A stretch of 64,000 nucleotides of DNA from G963666895 sp963666895 (GCA_963666895.2 CAXXNS010000003.1:186001-250000); one strand, 5' to 3'; shown: positions 1 through 8,756, counted from the first letter of the stretch. Notes: a model not told the origin generated them from the sequence alone. Made by a program: numbers and translations.

Positions 1-57
1 TGAATAAAATTCCGCGCAAGAACCGATGGAACATTTTTGCAGCCAAGGAGTTGCCTC

Positions 58-660
58 ATGATCGTTATCGATGGTCAGAAAACCGAGATGTCCCTGGGGG
101 ATTTCGAGAACCTTGAGCAGGTTCTGGGCGAAATCCTGGACCGGGGCCACGTGGAGAACCGCGTGGTCACGGACGTGTTCGTGGACAACGAGCCGTTCAG
201 CGAGATCTACCCCCACCAGGCCGAGGATATCGGCACGGACAGCTTCAAGATGCTGGAGCTCAAGAGCGTTCCGGTGCAGGAGATGGCCGAGCAGATGACG
301 GCCGAGCTGTACAAGGTCGTGGCCCTCATGGCCAAGGGCGGCCGCGGCGTGGCCGAACTGTTCCGCCAGGGCGACGACGCCGAGGCCCTGGAGACCTACC
401 AGGACCTGCTGGACGTGATCCGCAGCTTCCTGAACCTCATCGGCGTGTTGCGCGAGACCTTCCCGGTCAGCGAGCAGCGCGAATTCCTGGCCGCCAGCCA
501 GGAACTCAACGAGTTGTTCACCGAGATGAGCGAGGTGCTGGCCAACGAGGACTGGATTCTGCTGGCCGACCTGCTGGAATACGAATTCCTGCCCGCGGTG
601 GAGAACTGGGAGAAAGTCATTGGCGCCATCGAGAAGGACGTCAAGGCCGCACGCGCCTAA
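58..660 (+). CDS. Conserved hypothetical protein, soluble, helical
   Basis: I do not recognise this 200-residue protein. The ATG at 58 is preceded by AAGGAG at 44-49, which fixes the start. No signal peptide or membrane segment is visible. The first ~70 residues look like a small alpha/beta part, and the rest is acidic and helical with many Glu and Leu, so a partner-binding or regulatory role is possible. It sits 16 bases upstream of the next gene and is probably co-transcribed with it. Flagellar genes of desulfovibrios often carry such small helical proteins, but nothing here proves that link. Confidence 0.8.
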   Translation: MIVIDGQKTEMSLGDFENLEQVLGEILDRGHVENRVVTDVFVDNEPFSEIYPHQAEDIGTDSFKMLELKSVPVQEMAEQMTAELYKVVALMAKGGRGVAELFRQGDDAEALETYQDLLDVIRSFLNLIGVLRETFPVSEQREFLAASQELNELFTEMSEVLANEDWILLADLLEYEFLPAVENWEKVIGAIEKDVKAARA

Positions 661-676
661 CTCCGGGGAGCCGACC

Positions 677-1042
677 ATGGACGAAGCGCTCAAGCGTTTG
701 GATGAGGCCTATTCCCTGGGCGAGCAGGAATTGCAGCATCTGCTCGGGGAGGACCTGGATCAGATGGCCGAGACGGCCGAGCAGCGTAACCGGCTGGTCA
801 AGGAGGCCCTGCGCGTTTCCACCGTGGAGCTGACCGAGGACAACGAGGCCGAGTTCCTGGAAAAGGTGCGCCGCCTGGAGCGCCAGCACGGCATGCTCTT
901 CACCGAGGCCCGCAAGCTGCACAAGCGGCTGCGCGAGGACCTGGCCAAGCTCAAGAAAGAGAACAAGCGAATCACGGCCTACCACGGCGCCCACCGGCCC
1001 ACGCCCCTGATCCGCTACCACTACCTGAACAAGCAGAGCTGA
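677..1042 (+). CDS. Conserved hypothetical coiled-coil protein
   Basis: A 121-residue protein, almost entirely charged and helical, with heptad-like Leu and Glu spacing through residues 20-100 and a basic C-terminal end. GGGGAG lies just before the ATG at 677. No catalytic motif, signal peptide or membrane helix is seen. The FlgN-like size and helical composition would fit an export chaperone or scaffold, but this is only a shape argument. It follows the previous gene by 16 bases and is followed by a strong terminator, so the two form a short operon whose 5' part lies outside the window. Confidence 0.8.
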   Translation: MDEALKRLDEAYSLGEQELQHLLGEDLDQMAETAEQRNRLVKEALRVSTVELTEDNEAEFLEKVRRLERQHGMLFTEARKLHKRLREDLAKLKKENKRITAYHGAHRPTPLIRYHYLNKQS

Positions 1043-1067
1043 CCACACGATTTCATATCGACGCGAT

Positions 1068-1105
1068 CAGGGCCCGGAAGCAAACGCTTCCGGGCCCTGT
1101 CATTT
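1068..1105 (+). terminator. Rho-independent terminator
   Basis: A perfect 14-bp stem (1068-1081 with 1086-1099) with loop AAAC is followed by TCATTT. It ends the two-gene operon upstream. Confidence 0.85.
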
Positions 1106-1347
1106 CCCGCGGCCGGGTGGGGGGGAGGAGGGAGGATGGCTGGCCGCGGGGACCAGGGGGCCACTCGGCTCCCCTGAATATGTCAAGAGCCTGTCGGATG
1201 GGCGGCTCGAGTATGGCTCCTGAAAAGCAAGGCCTGTGCCATAAGAGCACCACCTGGTATCATTGGATAAATCTAATTCCTTCGTCCTGGTTGGTGAAGC
1301 CGGTTGCACAAAACATGTGAAGTCGTTTGTGCAAGGACGCGTTTTCT
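1106..1347. other. Intergenic region without recognisable gene
   Basis: The 240 bases between the terminator and the converging reductase gene hold short open frames on both strands, but none has a ribosome binding site or family-like sequence. I see nothing functional here. Confidence 0.5.
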
Positions 1348-1920
1348 TCAGGCGTGCAGCTTCTTGAGCAGCCAGGCCATGTTCCGGCCCAAGGTGCGCA
1401 TGGTCTCCAGGGCCTCCTGGTCCTTGTCCACGTCGCCCGGGCCGAGGCCGTAGCCCATGTTCCAGTAGGAGGAGCCGGGCACCACCATCTGTCCGATGAA
1501 GAAGAAGTGGTTGATGGAGTTGAAGGTGTGGATGGCTCCGCCGCGCCGGGCCGTGACCACGGCCGCGCCCACCTTGCGCTTCAGAAGGTCGCCGTTGACC
1601 CGGACCACCATGCCGCTCCGGTCGATGACGGACTTCATGTTGGTGGTCACGTTGGCGAAGTAGGTGGGCGAGCCGAGCAGGATGCCGTCGGCCGCCACCA
1701 TCTTGGCGATGTACTCGTTGACCGCGTCGTCCACGGCACACCGGCCGTCCTTGTTCTCATTGCACTTGTAGCAGGCGATGCAGCCGGGGATGGCCTTGGG
1801 CCCGAACTGGATCAGCTCGGTCTCCATGCCTTCCGCTTCCAACTCGGCCAGGGCGGTGCGGAGCATGATGGCGGTGTTGCCGTCCTTGCGCGCCGACCCG
1901 TTGAACGCCACGATTTTCAT
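1348..1920 (-). CDS. Flavodoxin-family NAD(P)H-dependent FMN/iron-sulfur flavoprotein reductase
   Basis: A 190-residue cytoplasmic protein with the NADPH-dependent FMN reductase fold. The N-terminus carries the FMN phosphate-binding loop FNGSARKDGNT. A Cys pair in GCIACYKC (about residues 48-55) plus a third Cys soon after resembles iron-sulfur flavoproteins that carry a cluster next to FMN. The motif LGSPTYF near residue 82 is the usual flavin-contact segment. The ATG at 1920 has AAGGAGGACTC upstream. The likely role is electron transfer or quinone/disulfide reduction in an anaerobe; the substrate cannot be told. It lies downstream of cheY but a hairpin separates them. Confidence 0.9.
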   Translation of the reverse strand: MKIVAFNGSARKDGNTAIMLRTALAELEAEGMETELIQFGPKAIPGCIACYKCNENKDGRCAVDDAVNEYIAKMVAADGILLGSPTYFANVTTNMKSVIDRSGMVVRVNGDLLKRKVGAAVVTARRGGAIHTFNSINHFFFIGQMVVPGSSYWNMGYGLGPGDVDKDQEALETMRTLGRNMAWLLKKLHA

Positions 1921-1952
1921 GAGTCCTCCTTGTGGTCTGTGGGGGAACGAGA

Positions 1953-1982
1953 AACGGGGCCTTGCGGCCCCGTTCGGTTTTT
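1953..1982. terminator. Hairpin terminator between cheY and the flavoprotein gene
   Basis: A 9-bp stem (1953-1961 with 1966-1974) has a TTGC loop, T-rich sequence on the plus side and TTTCT on the minus side. It probably ends cheY transcription on the minus strand. Confidence 0.6.
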
Positions 1983-2001
1983 GCGGCAATGGGTCCGGAG
2001 G

Positions 2002-2382
2002 TCAGGAGAAAATCTTGTCGATTTTCTGCTGCAGGGTCTCCGGGGTGAAGGGTTTGACGATGTAGTTGGAGACCTTGGCCTGGACCGCCTCTATTATGTT
2101 CTCCTGCTGGGCCTCGGCCGTGACCATGAGGAAGGGCAGGTCCGCATATTCCTCGCTGGCCCGGACCTTGCGCAGCAGCTCGATGCCGGTCATCTGGGGC
2201 ATATTCCAGTCGGAGACGATGAAATCGATATTGTCCTTGTTCAGCACGTCCCAGGCCGTGGTGCCGTCGTCGGCCTCGACGATGTTCTCCAGGCCCAGCT
2301 GCCGGAGGATGTTCTTGATGATCTTGCGCATGGTGGAGAAGTCGTCCACCACCAGGATTCGCATCTTCTTGTCGTAAGCCAT
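2002..2382 (-). CDS. cheY: Chemotaxis response regulator CheY
   Basis: A 126-residue single-domain receiver that matches CheY closely. It has the acidic pair VVDDF near residues 11-15, the phospho-acceptor Asp in SDWNMP (about residue 58), the conserved Thr/Ala in MVTAEA and the Lys in YIVKPF. It would receive phosphate from CheA and bind FliM at the flagellar switch. The start is at 2382 after a GGGAGG site. The main che operon is 18 kb away at 20.4-28.4 kb and lacks a cheY, so this copy may serve it. Confidence 0.95.
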   Translation of the reverse strand: MAYDKKMRILVVDDFSTMRKIIKNILRQLGLENIVEADDGTTAWDVLNKDNIDFIVSDWNMPQMTGIELLRKVRASEEYADLPFLMVTAEAQQENIIEAVQAKVSNYIVKPFTPETLQQKIDKIFS

Positions 2383-2437
2383 GTGGGCCTCCCTCTCTGC
2401 GCCGGGAACGAGTCCAGCGTCGGCATTGCTTTGGTCC

Positions 2438-2466
2438 TTTCTAGAAAATCTTTATAAGAATTGCAA
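2438..2466 (-). promoter_or_regulatory. Possible sigma-70 promoter for cheY
   Basis: On the minus strand TTGCAA (2466-2461) and TAGAAA (2443-2438) are separated by 17 bases, in an AT-rich pocket just upstream of cheY. The match is moderate. Confidence 0.35.
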
Positions 2467-2489
2467 CGCCCAGGGAGAAAAAAACTGGA

Positions 2490-3284
2490 TTAGATCAATC
2501 CCACCATGGCCTCGTCCACCTCGGCGTCCTCATGCACCACCTTGTGCAGCGCGCGCACCAGCTTGGACGGGTTGTCGTGCTGGAACACGTTGCGGCCCAC
2601 CGAAAGCCCGGCTCCGCCCGCGGATACGGCGTCGTACACCATCTGGACCACGTCCCGGTCCTCATCCATCTTGGGACCGCCCGCGATGACCACGGGGATG
2701 CAGCAGGCCTCCACCACGCGCTGGAAGGTGTCCGGGTCCCCGGTGTAGTTGACCTTGACGATGTCCGCGCCCAGCTCCGCGCCCACCCGGGCGCAGTGGG
2801 CCACCACCTTGGGGTCGTACTCGTTCTCCACCTTGGGGCCGCGGGCGTACATCATGGCCAGCACCGGGATGCCCCATTCTCCGGCCCGGGAGCAGAGGTT
2901 GCCCAGGTCGGCCAGCATCCGCGGCTCGCTCTCGTCGCCCAGGTTGATGTGCACGCTGACCGCGTCCGCGCCCAGCTTGATGGCGTCCTCTACCGTGCCC
3001 ACCAGAGTCTTGGCGTTGGGCGTGGGCGACAGGGAGGTGGAGGCGGACAAATGGATGATCAGGCCCACGTCGCGGCCCTTCTGGCGGTGCGAGCAGCGGG
3101 GAAGGCCCTTGTGCATGAGCACGGCGTCGGCCCCGCCGTCGGCCACGTTGTCCACGGCCTCGCGCAGGTCGATCAGCCCGTAGATGGGACCCACCGTGAC
3201 CCCGTGGTCCATGGGCACGATGATGGTCCGGCCGTTGTTGCGGTTCATGATGCGTTCCAGTCGTACGGCTTTGCCTAGTTGCAT
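2490..3284 (-). CDS. DhnA-type class I aldolase (fructose-bisphosphate aldolase / ADH synthase family)
   Basis: A 264-residue TIM-barrel aldolase of the DhnA family. Recognisable pieces are [11 protein letters not shown] near residues 23-33, the Schiff-base Lys in IVKVNYTG, and the phosphate-binding segment AGGPK. In this family one branch is fructose-bisphosphate aldolase. The other makes 2-amino-3,7-dideoxy-D-threo-hept-6-ulosonate for the alternative entry into the shikimate pathway, used by methanogens and desulfovibrios. The two cannot be told apart by eye, and no AroB-like partner is adjacent. The ATG at 3284 has CCAAGGAGA upstream. Longer readings of this frame run through a hairpin and are rejected. 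Confidence 0.85.
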   Translation of the reverse strand: MQLGKAVRLERIMNRNNGRTIIVPMDHGVTVGPIYGLIDLREAVDNVADGGADAVLMHKGLPRCSHRQKGRDVGLIIHLSASTSLSPTPNAKTLVGTVEDAIKLGADAVSVHINLGDESEPRMLADLGNLCSRAGEWGIPVLAMMYARGPKVENEYDPKVVAHCARVGAELGADIVKVNYTGDPDTFQRVVEACCIPVVIAGGPKMDEDRDVVQMVYDAVSAGGAGLSVGRNVFQHDNPSKLVRALHKVVHEDAEVDEAMVGLI

Positions 3285-3304
3285 GTCGGTTCTCCTTGGT
3301 TTGT

Positions 3305-3352
3305 CCCCCAAAACAAAAGGGCCGCAAGCGGTGTCGCCTGCGGCCCTTGGGG
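3305..3352 (-). terminator. Strong hairpin upstream of the aldolase gene (terminator or attenuator)
   Basis: The 14-bp arms 3317-3330 and 3335-3348 pair with one mismatch, and outer CCCCA/TGGGG bases extend the stem. On the minus strand it is followed by TTTTGTTTTG. It lies only about 30 bases from the aldolase start, so it either ends the upstream membrane-protein gene or controls read-through into the aldolase. Confidence 0.7.
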
Positions 3353-3458
3353 ATGTTCTCGTTGTGATGTCTACAGCGTCAGCCCCGAACCGCAAGCGTT
3401 CCTAAAAAAGAAGAAAAAGAAAAAGCTGAAAGCGGTTCGGGTGTTCATGGACAAGGCG

Positions 3459-4502
3459 TTATCTCCGGTTGTCCGGGTTGTCAAGGCCCAGTTTGGGTTC
3501 GTCCCCTTCGTCCTCTCCCGGCCGGGGCGGTCCCCACAGGAAGCGGTCGGCCAGGCGCTGGGGCAGCCGCCGGGCCACCTGCACCAGCAGGGCCACGAAG
3601 AACAGGGTGAAGCCGAGGCGTCCCCACAATGCGCCGGAGATTCCGGCTCCCAGGAGCACGGCCACCAGGGTGTCCTCGATCAGGGCGTGGGACAGGCCCA
3701 TGAGGGTCAGGGAGTAGAACACGTCGCGCCGCCCCAGTGCCCCTTCCCGGGATTCCCGGATGATCAGGCCGCCGCCGTAGGACAGGCCCAGGGTCAGGCC
3801 GATGATGGTCACGGCCGAGGCCCGCGCCCCGATGCCGATGGCCCGCAGCACGGGCTTGAGCATGGCGTTGAGCAGGTCGATGACGCGGATGGTCTTGAGG
3901 ATGCGCAGCAGCACCAGCAGGGCCAGGATGACCAGGAAGATGGCGCCCAGGTTCTTGGCCTGGCCCAGGCCCCACTGCCAGAGGCCGGGATCGGTGGTGT
4001 CGGGCGGGGCCAGGACCACCACGGCCGGGTCCTGGAGCCAGCCGCCCGCCTGGTAGACGAGCTGGAGGATCTTGCCCAGGACCAGGGCGCAGCCCACCCG
4101 GCACACCCCCTGGAACAGGAGCCTGGGGCCCGAGCGCCGGGCCACGGCCAGCTCCACGGGCAGGGCGTGGGCCACCAGGAGCATGGTCCAGAGCACAGTG
4201 GCCTGGGCCGCGGTCAGTTCCATGCCGGGCAGGGTCATGAACACGGCCATGCCGCCGTAGAAATTGTTGAGCAGGGCCGAGGCCCAGACCAGGCCGGTCT
4301 CGCCGGGCAGGCCGACCAGGCCCATGACCGGCTCCAGGGGCAGGGCCAGCCAGCGGATCAGGTCCAGCTCCACCAGGATCTTGACGGCCACGATGGCCGG
4401 GACCATGACCACGAAGAGTTCCAGGCTGGTGCGTATCCCGTCCTTGAGGATGTCGCGGACCACGCGGGCCAGGGCGATGTGCAGTGGAGAGCGCGTCTGC
4501 AT
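3459..4502 (-). CDS. Nucleoside-recognition (Gate) domain membrane protein
   Basis: A 347-residue polytopic protein with about eight hydrophobic segments. It has two Gate repeats, the first around ELFVVMVPAIVAVK (residue ~28) and the second around GLTLGLSYGGGLIIRE (residue ~240). This is the layout of SpmA/SpmB-like and FeoB-Gate-like proteins, whose substrate is mostly unknown. The C-terminal 30 residues are charged and cytoplasmic. It appears to be a single-gene unit between a divergent small gene and the hairpin at 3.3 kb. Transport of a nucleoside or similar solute is a family-level guess only. Confidence 0.85.
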   Translation of the reverse strand: MQTRSPLHIALARVVRDILKDGIRTSLELFVVMVPAIVAVKILVELDLIRWLALPLEPVMGLVGLPGETGLVWASALLNNFYGGMAVFMTLPGMELTAAQATVLWTMLLVAHALPVELAVARRSGPRLLFQGVCRVGCALVLGKILQLVYQAGGWLQDPAVVVLAPPDTTDPGLWQWGLGQAKNLGAIFLVILALLVLLRILKTIRVIDLLNAMLKPVLRAIGIGARASAVTIIGLTLGLSYGGGLIIRESREGALGRRDVFYSLTLMGLSHALIEDTLVAVLLGAGISGALWGRLGFTLFFVALLVQVARRLPQRLADRFLWGPPRPGEDEGDEPKLGLDNPDNRR

Positions 4503-4609
4503 GGCGGCGGATGGTAGGCTGAAATCGTGCGGAAGGGAAGGGCCGCTTGTCTTGCCCTGGCATTTGTGCTTGTATCACGGCATTCCGAGCCATTGGACAG
4601 GAGGAACGC

Positions 4610-4804
4610 ATGTCCGACAAAGAGAAAAGCGGCACTCAGAAGAAGATCGAGGCCGTGGTCAAGGGTATCCTCATCGGGGGTTCCCTGGGCTGTATCGTGG
4701 GCTGGACCGGGCTGATCTCCTTGTACAAGGCGGCCGGCCTGGGCATGCTCTGCGGCTGCCTGGCCGGGTTGACCTTCCGCGACATGCGCGAAGACAAGGA
4801 ATGA
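4610..4804 (+). CDS. Small membrane protein
   Basis: A 64-residue protein with two short hydrophobic stretches (about residues 18-34 and 40-54) rich in Gly and Cys. CAGGAGG at 4597-4603 supports the ATG at 4610. No family is recognised. It lies 48 bases before the hybrid kinase and may be co-transcribed with it. Confidence 0.6.
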   Translation: MSDKEKSGTQKKIEAVVKGILIGGSLGCIVGWTGLISLYKAAGLGMLCGCLAGLTFRDMREDKE

Positions 4805-4852
4805 ACCGGGCCTCCTTGACCATGCCCGCGGCCAGGGAGTAGTTGCTATTCC

Positions 4853-6451
4853 ATGCCTCTCGCCAGCGAACACGTACCGGAAATTTCCCGCCGCATCCTG
4901 GTGGTGGAGGACGACCGCGTGGCCCGGATCGACCTGGCCGCCAAGCTCGGCCGCCTGGGCTACGCGGTGGCCGGCCAGGCCGCCACGGGCGGGGAGGCCC
5001 TGCAGATGGCCGGGGACCTGGGCCCGGACCTGGTGATCATGGACATGGTCCTGGGCAACGGCTCCGGCGACGGTGCCCGCGACGGCATCGACGCGGCCGC
5101 CCGCATCGGCCAGACCTACGACATCCCGGTGGTCTTCCTGACCGCCCACTCCGACGACGAGACCCTGGCCCGGGCCGCCCTGACCGGGCCCTTCGGCTAC
5201 CTGGTCAAGCCGCCCTCGGACGCGGACCTGCGCACCGCGGTGGAGCTGGCCCTGTACAAGCACGGCATGGAGGCCGAGCTCAAGCGTGCCCGGGACGAGG
5301 CCGAGGAGGCCAACGCCCTGAAGGCTTCCTTCCTGGCCACCATGAGCCACGAACTGCGCACGCCCATGAACGGCATCCTGGGCATGGTGGACCTGCTGCG
5401 CCGCCCCGAGCTGGGTCCGGAGCACCAGGAGCACGCGGACCTGCTCAAGAAATCCGCGCTCCAGCTCATGGGCGTGCTGAACCATATTCTCGAGTACTCC
5501 AAGCTGGAGGCCAAGCGGTTCGAGCTGAGCCAGGAGGACTTCCGCATGGCGGACCTGCTGGACGGAGTGGTGGAGCGGCATCAAGACCTGGCCGAGGAGT
5601 GCGGCTGCGAGCTGGAGACGGCCGTGGACCCGCGCCTGCCCGGCAAGTTCCACGGCGACAGCCACAACCTGGGCCGCGTGCTGGACCGCCTGGTGGACAA
5701 CGCGGTGCGCCACGGCGGCCCGGGACGGGTGCTGGTCCAGGCCGAGCCCGGGGATTGCGAGGACCCGTTCCGCATAACGGTGCGGTTCACGGTCCTGGAC
5801 TCCGGGCAGGGCATCCCCAAGGAGAAGCTGGAGCGCATTTTCGACAGCTTCATCCAGGTGGAGAGCTATATGAACCGCAGCCGCGGCGGCCTGGGCCTGG
5901 GCCTGGCCATGTGCCGCAAGCTGGTCAGGGCCCTGGACGGCCGCGTCTGGGCCGAGACCGGGCCCGAGGGCGGCAGCCGGTTCAGCGTCATGGTGCCCCT
6001 GGTGCCCCGGGACGCGCCCAAGCCCCGTGAGGCCGCGCCTCTGGAGGAGGGCGCCCTGGACGGCATCCGGGTACTGGTGGCGGACGACGACCTGGTCAGC
6101 CGGATGTACGTGGTCCGCTCCCTGGAGAAGAACGGCGCCCAGGCCCTGGCCGCGGCCGACGGCGACCAGGCCCTGGCGATCCTGGGCCGGTCCGGGGTGG
6201 ACGCCGTGCTTATGGACCTGGAGATGCCGGGCGTGAACGGGCTGCGGATCACCGAGCAGGTGCGCGTGGGAGAGGCGGGCTGCCCGGCCGACCTGCCCAT
6301 CATCGCGCTCACGGCCCATGCCCTGTGGTGCGACGAACAACGCTGCCTGGAAGCGGGCATGAACGACTACCTGGCCAAGCCCGTGGACGCGGGCACCATG
6401 CTGGCCACCCTGGGCCGCCATCTGCCGGTCCGGTCCGGAGAATCGCCGTGA
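4853..6451 (+). CDS. Soluble hybrid histidine kinase (REC-HisKA-HATPase-REC)
   Basis: A 532-residue cytoplasmic hybrid kinase without membrane segments or PAS domains. An N-terminal receiver (about 12-130, Asp64 in IMDMVLG) is followed by a dimerisation domain with His166 in SHELRTPMNG, then a HATPase domain with DSGQGI and GLGLGL boxes. A C-terminal receiver follows (about 398-520, Asp455 in LMDLEMPG, Lys in YLAKPVD). The receiver-first order means the kinase is probably switched by phosphorylation of its own input domain from another kinase. CAGGGAG precedes the ATG at 4853. It overlaps the AI-2E-type gene by 4 bases, so the two are translationally coupled. The output is unknown. Confidence 0.9.
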   Translation: MPLASEHVPEISRRILVVEDDRVARIDLAAKLGRLGYAVAGQAATGGEALQMAGDLGPDLVIMDMVLGNGSGDGARDGIDAAARIGQTYDIPVVFLTAHSDDETLARAALTGPFGYLVKPPSDADLRTAVELALYKHGMEAELKRARDEAEEANALKASFLATMSHELRTPMNGILGMVDLLRRPELGPEHQEHADLLKKSALQLMGVLNHILEYSKLEAKRFELSQEDFRMADLLDGVVERHQDLAEECGCELETAVDPRLPGKFHGDSHNLGRVLDRLVDNAVRHGGPGRVLVQAEPGDCEDPFRITVRFTVLDSGQGIPKEKLERIFDSFIQVESYMNRSRGGLGLGLAMCRKLVRALDGRVWAETGPEGGSRFSVMVPLVPRDAPKPREAAPLEEGALDGIRVLVADDDLVSRMYVVRSLEKNGAQALAAADGDQALAILGRSGVDAVLMDLEMPGVNGLRITEQVRVGEAGCPADLPIIALTAHALWCDEQRCLEAGMNDYLAKPVDAGTMLATLGRHLPVRSGESP

Positions 6452-7542
6452 ACGAACTTCCCTCTCCCTTTTCCCGCGGCATCGCCTCCTACTTCCTGTT
6501 GGGCCTGCTCCTGTTCTCCCTGTATCTGGGCCTGCGCATCGTCTACCCCTTCCTGAACACCATCATCATCACCGCGGTGCTGACCGTCATGGCCGCGCCC
6601 CTGTATTCCCGCATCCAGCGGGTCTTCGGCGGGCGGCCCAACCTGTCGGCCGCGGTCACCGTGGCCCTGGTGGTGGTCATCATCGTCATCCCGGCCTTTT
6701 TCCTGGCCGTGGGCCTGTCCGAGCAGGGGGTCAAGAGCCTGCGCGAGATCCAGCTCTGGGCCCTGCGCCAGGACTTCGACGAACTCATGCGCCAGGGCGG
6801 CCCCTACATGGACTGGATCCGCGAGAAGCTGCCCTTCCTGCGCCTGGAGGAGGTCGACCTGCAGAGCAAGGTACTCGAGTACACGGGCCAGTTCGCCCAG
6901 TACATGTTCGAGTTCGGCAAGAACCTGCTCCAGGACGCCTTCTGGCTGGCCATCAAGTTCCTGCTCATGGTCCTGCTGCTCTTCTTCTTCCTGCGCGACG
7001 GCGGCCGCATCATCCACCGCCTGCGCTATTTGGCCCCCTTGCGCCGCCACCAGGAGGACGTGATCATCGACAGCCTGCAGCGGGTGGCCCGCTCCGTGCT
7101 GCTGGGCAGCCTGTTCGTGGCCGCGCTCCAGGGCTTCGTGGCCGGCGTGGGCTTCGCCATCGTGGGCATCCCGGGTCTGTTCTGGGGAGCCATGATGGCC
7201 TTCGCCGCCCTGATTCCGGTTTTCGGGGCCAGCCTGATCTGGTTCCCCACCGTGGTCTACCTGTTCGTGGTCGGCGACTGGGAGTGGGGGCTGTTCCTGG
7301 GCATCTGGTGCGCGGGCATCGTGGTCAACATCGACACCATCCTGCGGCCCCTGTTGCTCAAGGGCGCGGCCAAGCTTTCCCCGTTCTACATCTTCGTGGC
7401 CATTTTGGGCGCGGTGAGCGTGTTCGGGTTCAAGGGCATCCTGTACGGCCCGCTCATCCTGTCCTTCGCCATGGTCATGCTGGAGATCTATTCCGAGGAA
7501 TACGGCGAGGCCCTGGAGGACTCGGGCTCGGACGAGTGCTGA
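6448..7542 (+). CDS. AI-2E transporter / PerM family permease
   Basis: A 364-residue inner-membrane protein with about eight hydrophobic segments arranged as in the AI-2E exporter family: two helices, an amphipathic middle region (residues ~85-170), then a helix cluster ending in the VSVFGFKGILYGPLI motif. The GTG at 6448 shares bases with the stop of the kinase gene (GTGA overlap), and CGGAG lies upstream. Family members export autoinducer-2 or other small molecules, or act as Na+/H+ antiporters, so the substrate is not predictable. The coupling with a hybrid kinase is notable. Confidence 0.9.
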   Translation: MNELPSPFSRGIASYFLLGLLLFSLYLGLRIVYPFLNTIIITAVLTVMAAPLYSRIQRVFGGRPNLSAAVTVALVVVIIVIPAFFLAVGLSEQGVKSLREIQLWALRQDFDELMRQGGPYMDWIREKLPFLRLEEVDLQSKVLEYTGQFAQYMFEFGKNLLQDAFWLAIKFLLMVLLLFFFLRDGGRIIHRLRYLAPLRRHQEDVIIDSLQRVARSVLLGSLFVAALQGFVAGVGFAIVGIPGLFWGAMMAFAALIPVFGASLIWFPTVVYLFVVGDWEWGLFLGIWCAGIVVNIDTILRPLLLKGAAKLSPFYIFVAILGAVSVFGFKGILYGPLILSFAMVMLEIYSEEYGEALEDSGSDEC

Positions 7543-7560
7543 ATTATTTCATCCCCGGCC

Positions 7561-7587
7561 TAAAGTTTTCTTCATCTCGTCCGATCA
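7561..7587 (+). promoter_or_regulatory. Sigma-28 (FliA) promoter of flaG
   Basis: TAAAGTTT-N11-TCCGATCA matches the flagellar sigma-28 consensus TAAAGTTT-N11-GCCGATAA at 14 of 16 positions with exact spacing. It lies 72 bases upstream of flaG. Confidence 0.8.
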
Positions 7588-7658
7588 GGCAGTCGTAAGG
7601 GCGAATACTCGCCCGCGAACGCAGTCGGCCGCCAGGTGCGGCGAGGGGAGATCTGGCC

Positions 7659-8027
7659 ATGAACGTTCAGGAAAGCGAGACCATCGCGGTGCAAGGCAGC
7701 CAGCGGACGGACGACCGCTGGTCCGGCGCCCGGTCTGCGCCTGAAGGGGACGCGGCATCCTCCTCCTCGGCTGACGAGGCGCGCAGCGCCGAACCAAAGG
7801 TGCTGGATCGCTCCGCCGTGGAGGAGATGCTCGGCGAAACCTGGGACGCATTGTCCAAGCGCGGCGTGGCGCTGAAGTTCAAGCTCATGGACAACGACCA
7901 GTATCAGGTCGAGGTGCGGGACAAGAACACGGACAAGGTCATCCGCAAGCTGCCTCCTGACGAGGTGGTCAATCTGTCCCGAACCCTCAAGAATCTGTCC
8001 GGAGCCCTGCTCGATACCGGCGTGTGA
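7659..8027 (+). CDS. flaG: FlaG family flagellar protein
   Basis: A 122-residue protein. The N-terminal half is disordered and polar (Ser, Asp, Ala). The C-terminal half has the FlaG signature, with VEVRDKNTDKVIRKLPPDEV at about residues 83-102. FlaG affects flagellar filament length in other bacteria and is usually next to fliD. Here it stands alone with its own sigma-28 promoter and terminator. GAGGGGAG precedes the ATG at 7659. Confidence 0.92.
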   Translation: MNVQESETIAVQGSQRTDDRWSGARSAPEGDAASSSSADEARSAEPKVLDRSAVEEMLGETWDALSKRGVALKFKLMDNDQYQVEVRDKNTDKVIRKLPPDEVVNLSRTLKNLSGALLDTGV

Positions 8028-8050
8028 CCTTCATTTTCGTCCGAACAGGA

Positions 8051-8082
8051 AAGTCCCCGGGCCTGCGCCCGGGGACTTTTTA
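8051..8082 (+). terminator. Rho-independent terminator of flaG
   Basis: A perfect 12-bp stem (8051-8062 with 8067-8078), loop CTGC, then a T run. Confidence 0.9.
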
Positions 8083-8093
8083 CGTGCGGTCGG

Positions 8094-8756
8094 TTACTGG
8101 TTCTGTCCGGCCCGCTTGGGAGTGGCTCCTTCAGGGGCGGCCTCGCCGCCTTCAGGTTCCGTAGCTTCGGGTTCCGTAGCTTCGGATTCCGGAGGCCAGG
8201 GCGGGGCCGGGAAGGAGTAGCGCTGGAGCACTTCCAGCCCCTGGGAGTTGGCCAGGCCGTCCAGGTAGGCCAGCACGGCCTCGGGCGAGCCCACTAGCTT
8301 CTCCTCCACCATGTCCACGCCCGAGGACGCGGCCAGGGCCTCGTGCTCCTCGTCGCTCATGCCCAGGGGCAGGAGGAACTCCATCTGGCCCTCCTGAACC
8401 TTGATCAGGAAGAGCGCGGCCGGGCAGTCCTTGTCCTCCTCGGCCGGATTGGTGGGCTCCATGAGCATGGCGTAGTAGGGCGCGGTGGCCAGGTGGTAGA
8501 AGCGGACCAGCACGGTCTCCTCCACCTGTTCGTCCATGCCCAGGGCCGTGTAGCAGTTGTGCTCGTCGCTCCAGCCCATGATCATGTCTTCCTGGCGCTC
8601 GTCCTTTTCCGAATAGGTGGCCCAGGTGCCTTCGGGCACGGCCTTGAGCCGTTCCGCCTTGTCCGCGGGCAGGATGTCCGGCTCCACGCAGAAACAGCCC
8701 AGGCAGGTCAGGCAGACCAACGCGGCCAGGGTGGTTTTCAGGAATTTGGCGTTCAT
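8094..8756 (-). CDS. Lipoprotein, paralogue of the upstream gene
   Basis: A 220-residue lipoprotein with signal peptide and lipobox LTCLGC (Cys21), so it is membrane-anchored after export. It shares the GCFCVE lipidation region and general layout with the next upstream gene, suggesting tandem duplication. The C-terminus carries tandem ATEPE repeats and a Pro/Glu-rich tail typical of a flexible periplasmic linker. The start at 8756 overlaps the stop of the upstream paralogue by 4 bases (ATGA), so they are translationally coupled. No catalytic motif or known family is recognised. Confidence 0.85.
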   Translation of the reverse strand: MNAKFLKTTLAALVCLTCLGCFCVEPDILPADKAERLKAVPEGTWATYSEKDERQEDMIMGWSDEHNCYTALGMDEQVEETVLVRFYHLATAPYYAMLMEPTNPAEEDKDCPAALFLIKVQEGQMEFLLPLGMSDEEHEALAASSGVDMVEEKLVGSPEAVLAYLDGLANSQGLEVLQRYSFPAPPWPPESEATEPEATEPEGGEAAPEGATPKRAGQNQ

